Source: Candidatus Thalassarchaeaceae archaeon (GTDB lineage: Archaea > Thermoplasmatota > Poseidoniia > Poseidoniales > Thalassarchaeaceae). Taken from it: 7,990 nucleotides of DNA. The stretch spans positions 1 to 7,990 of the forward strand of contig DUIL01000134.1 in the NCBI GenBank assembly GCA_013330385.1, read 5' to 3'. Positions 7,553-7,990 of the stretch are shown piece after piece (position 1 is the stretch's first letter; each line of letters starts with the position of its first letter). Under the pieces are notes generated by a model. It had not been told where the DNA came from. It saw only the letters and a program-made list of their open reading frames with translations, and did not search any database. The position numbers and the translations under genes were made by a program.

Positions 7553-7990
7553 TCAGTATTGAGCAAGATTGCGAAGAACGGTCTGGAGAATGCCTCCATT
7601 TCGATAATAATCCACTTCAACAGGCGTATCTAGACGAACTGTTGCTTCAAATTCGACAGTCTCACCACTTTGCTTTGTAGCCGTCACAGTAATGCTCGAA
7701 AGTGGTTCCAAATTAGCATGTGAAGGAATATCAAAAGACTCACTTCCATCCAATCCAAGCGAGTCAGCATTCTCTCCATCGGGGAATGTTAGCGGAAGTA
7801 CGCCCATACCAACTAAATTTGAGCGATGTATTCTCTCGAACGAAGTAGCAATAACCGCCTTCACACCGAGTAACAAGGTCCCCTTGGCGGCCCAATCTCT
7901 ACTACTGCCAGTCCCATACTGAGTTCCTGCAAGAACCACTAAGGGTGTACCAACTTCTTGATATCTCATACTAGCATCAAATACTGATGT
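7553..7990 (-). CDS. acnA: Aconitate hydratase A, C-terminal swivelling domain, cut by the right window edge
   Basis: Aconitase interconverts citrate and isocitrate through cis-aconitate in the TCA cycle, using a [4Fe-4S] cluster held by the N-terminal domains, which lie outside the window. The visible 145 C-terminal residues are the mobile domain 4. YGTGSSRDWAAKG carries the Ser and Arg of the active site (the catalytic Ser of the family is in this GSSR motif), and SFERIHRSNLVGMGVLPLTF is characteristic of the AcnA/IRP1 type rather than AcnB. The reading frame has no stop up to the edge: the codons before the internal Met at 7967-7969 give TSVFDAS, matching the FDA(A/S)M-YQ stretch of the family, so that Met is not a start. 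It ends at TGA (7553-7555) after a normal C-terminus. The 211-residue gene follows 20 bp downstream on the same strand. An iron-regulatory role is known for the animal homologue only and is not implied here. Confidence 0.95.
   Translation of the reverse strand, partial: TSVFDASMRYQEVGTPLVVLAGTQYGTGSSRDWAAKGTLLLGVKAVIATSFERIHRSNLVGMGVLPLTFPDGENADSLGLDGSESFDIPSHANLEPLSSITVTATKQSGETVEFEATVRLDTPVEVDYYRNGGILQTVLRNLAQY

Noticed and set aside
7144..7922. Plus-strand open frames opposite the 211-residue gene and aconitase
   Set aside because: They are antisense to conserved aconitase motifs and to the better-composed minus-strand gene; their sequence is Ser/Pro-rich, as expected of a shadow frame.
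1..7990. CRISPR array, insertion sequence, tRNA or rRNA
   Set aside because: No direct-repeat/spacer pattern, transposase, terminal inverted repeats or RNA-gene signatures were seen; nearly the whole window is coding.

Overview
The window reads as a chromosomal segment of a marine planktonic archaeon, most likely a Marine Group II/Poseidoniales-type euryarchaeon. This is an inference from overall character: moderately AT-rich DNA; an AcnA-type aconitase and an adenosylhomocysteinase flanking a very large acidic secreted protein; a signal peptide, Ca-binding propeller repeats and a single C-terminal membrane anchor; and a Tyr/Gln/Ala-rich cytoplasmic tail of a kind I associate with that group. 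No rRNA or marker gene is present to prove it.

All four genes lie on the minus strand, so transcription runs from the right edge to the left. From right to left they are: the C-terminal end of aconitase (7553-7990, cut by the window); a 211-residue protein of unknown function with a probable winged-helix C-terminal domain (6897-7532), 20 bp behind aconitase and probably cotranscribed with it; a 131 bp intergenic region with a perfect 17 bp palindrome (6817-6833); a 2139-residue cell-surface protein (346-6765) filling 80% of the window; a 65 bp gap with short competing hairpins; and the N-terminal 93 codons of adenosylhomocysteinase (1-280, cut by the left edge).

The flanking genes are core metabolism: citrate/isocitrate interconversion and removal of S-adenosylhomocysteine. 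The large gene looks like a surface adhesin, receptor or polymer-binding protein. In order it has a signal peptide, an FG-GAP/VCBS-type beta-propeller, two CARDB-like plus MAM/jelly-roll-like units, a Rossmann/flavodoxin-like alpha/beta domain resembling class I glutamine amidotransferase folds, Ig/PKD-like domains, one membrane helix and a short cytoplasmic tail. No functional link between it and its metabolic neighbours is visible.

The unusual material is within the large protein (the alpha/beta domain in an extracellular beta-rich chain, the EF-hand-like loops and the tail) and in the two intergenic regions. I see no mobile element, CRISPR array, tRNA, rRNA or sign of recent transfer.
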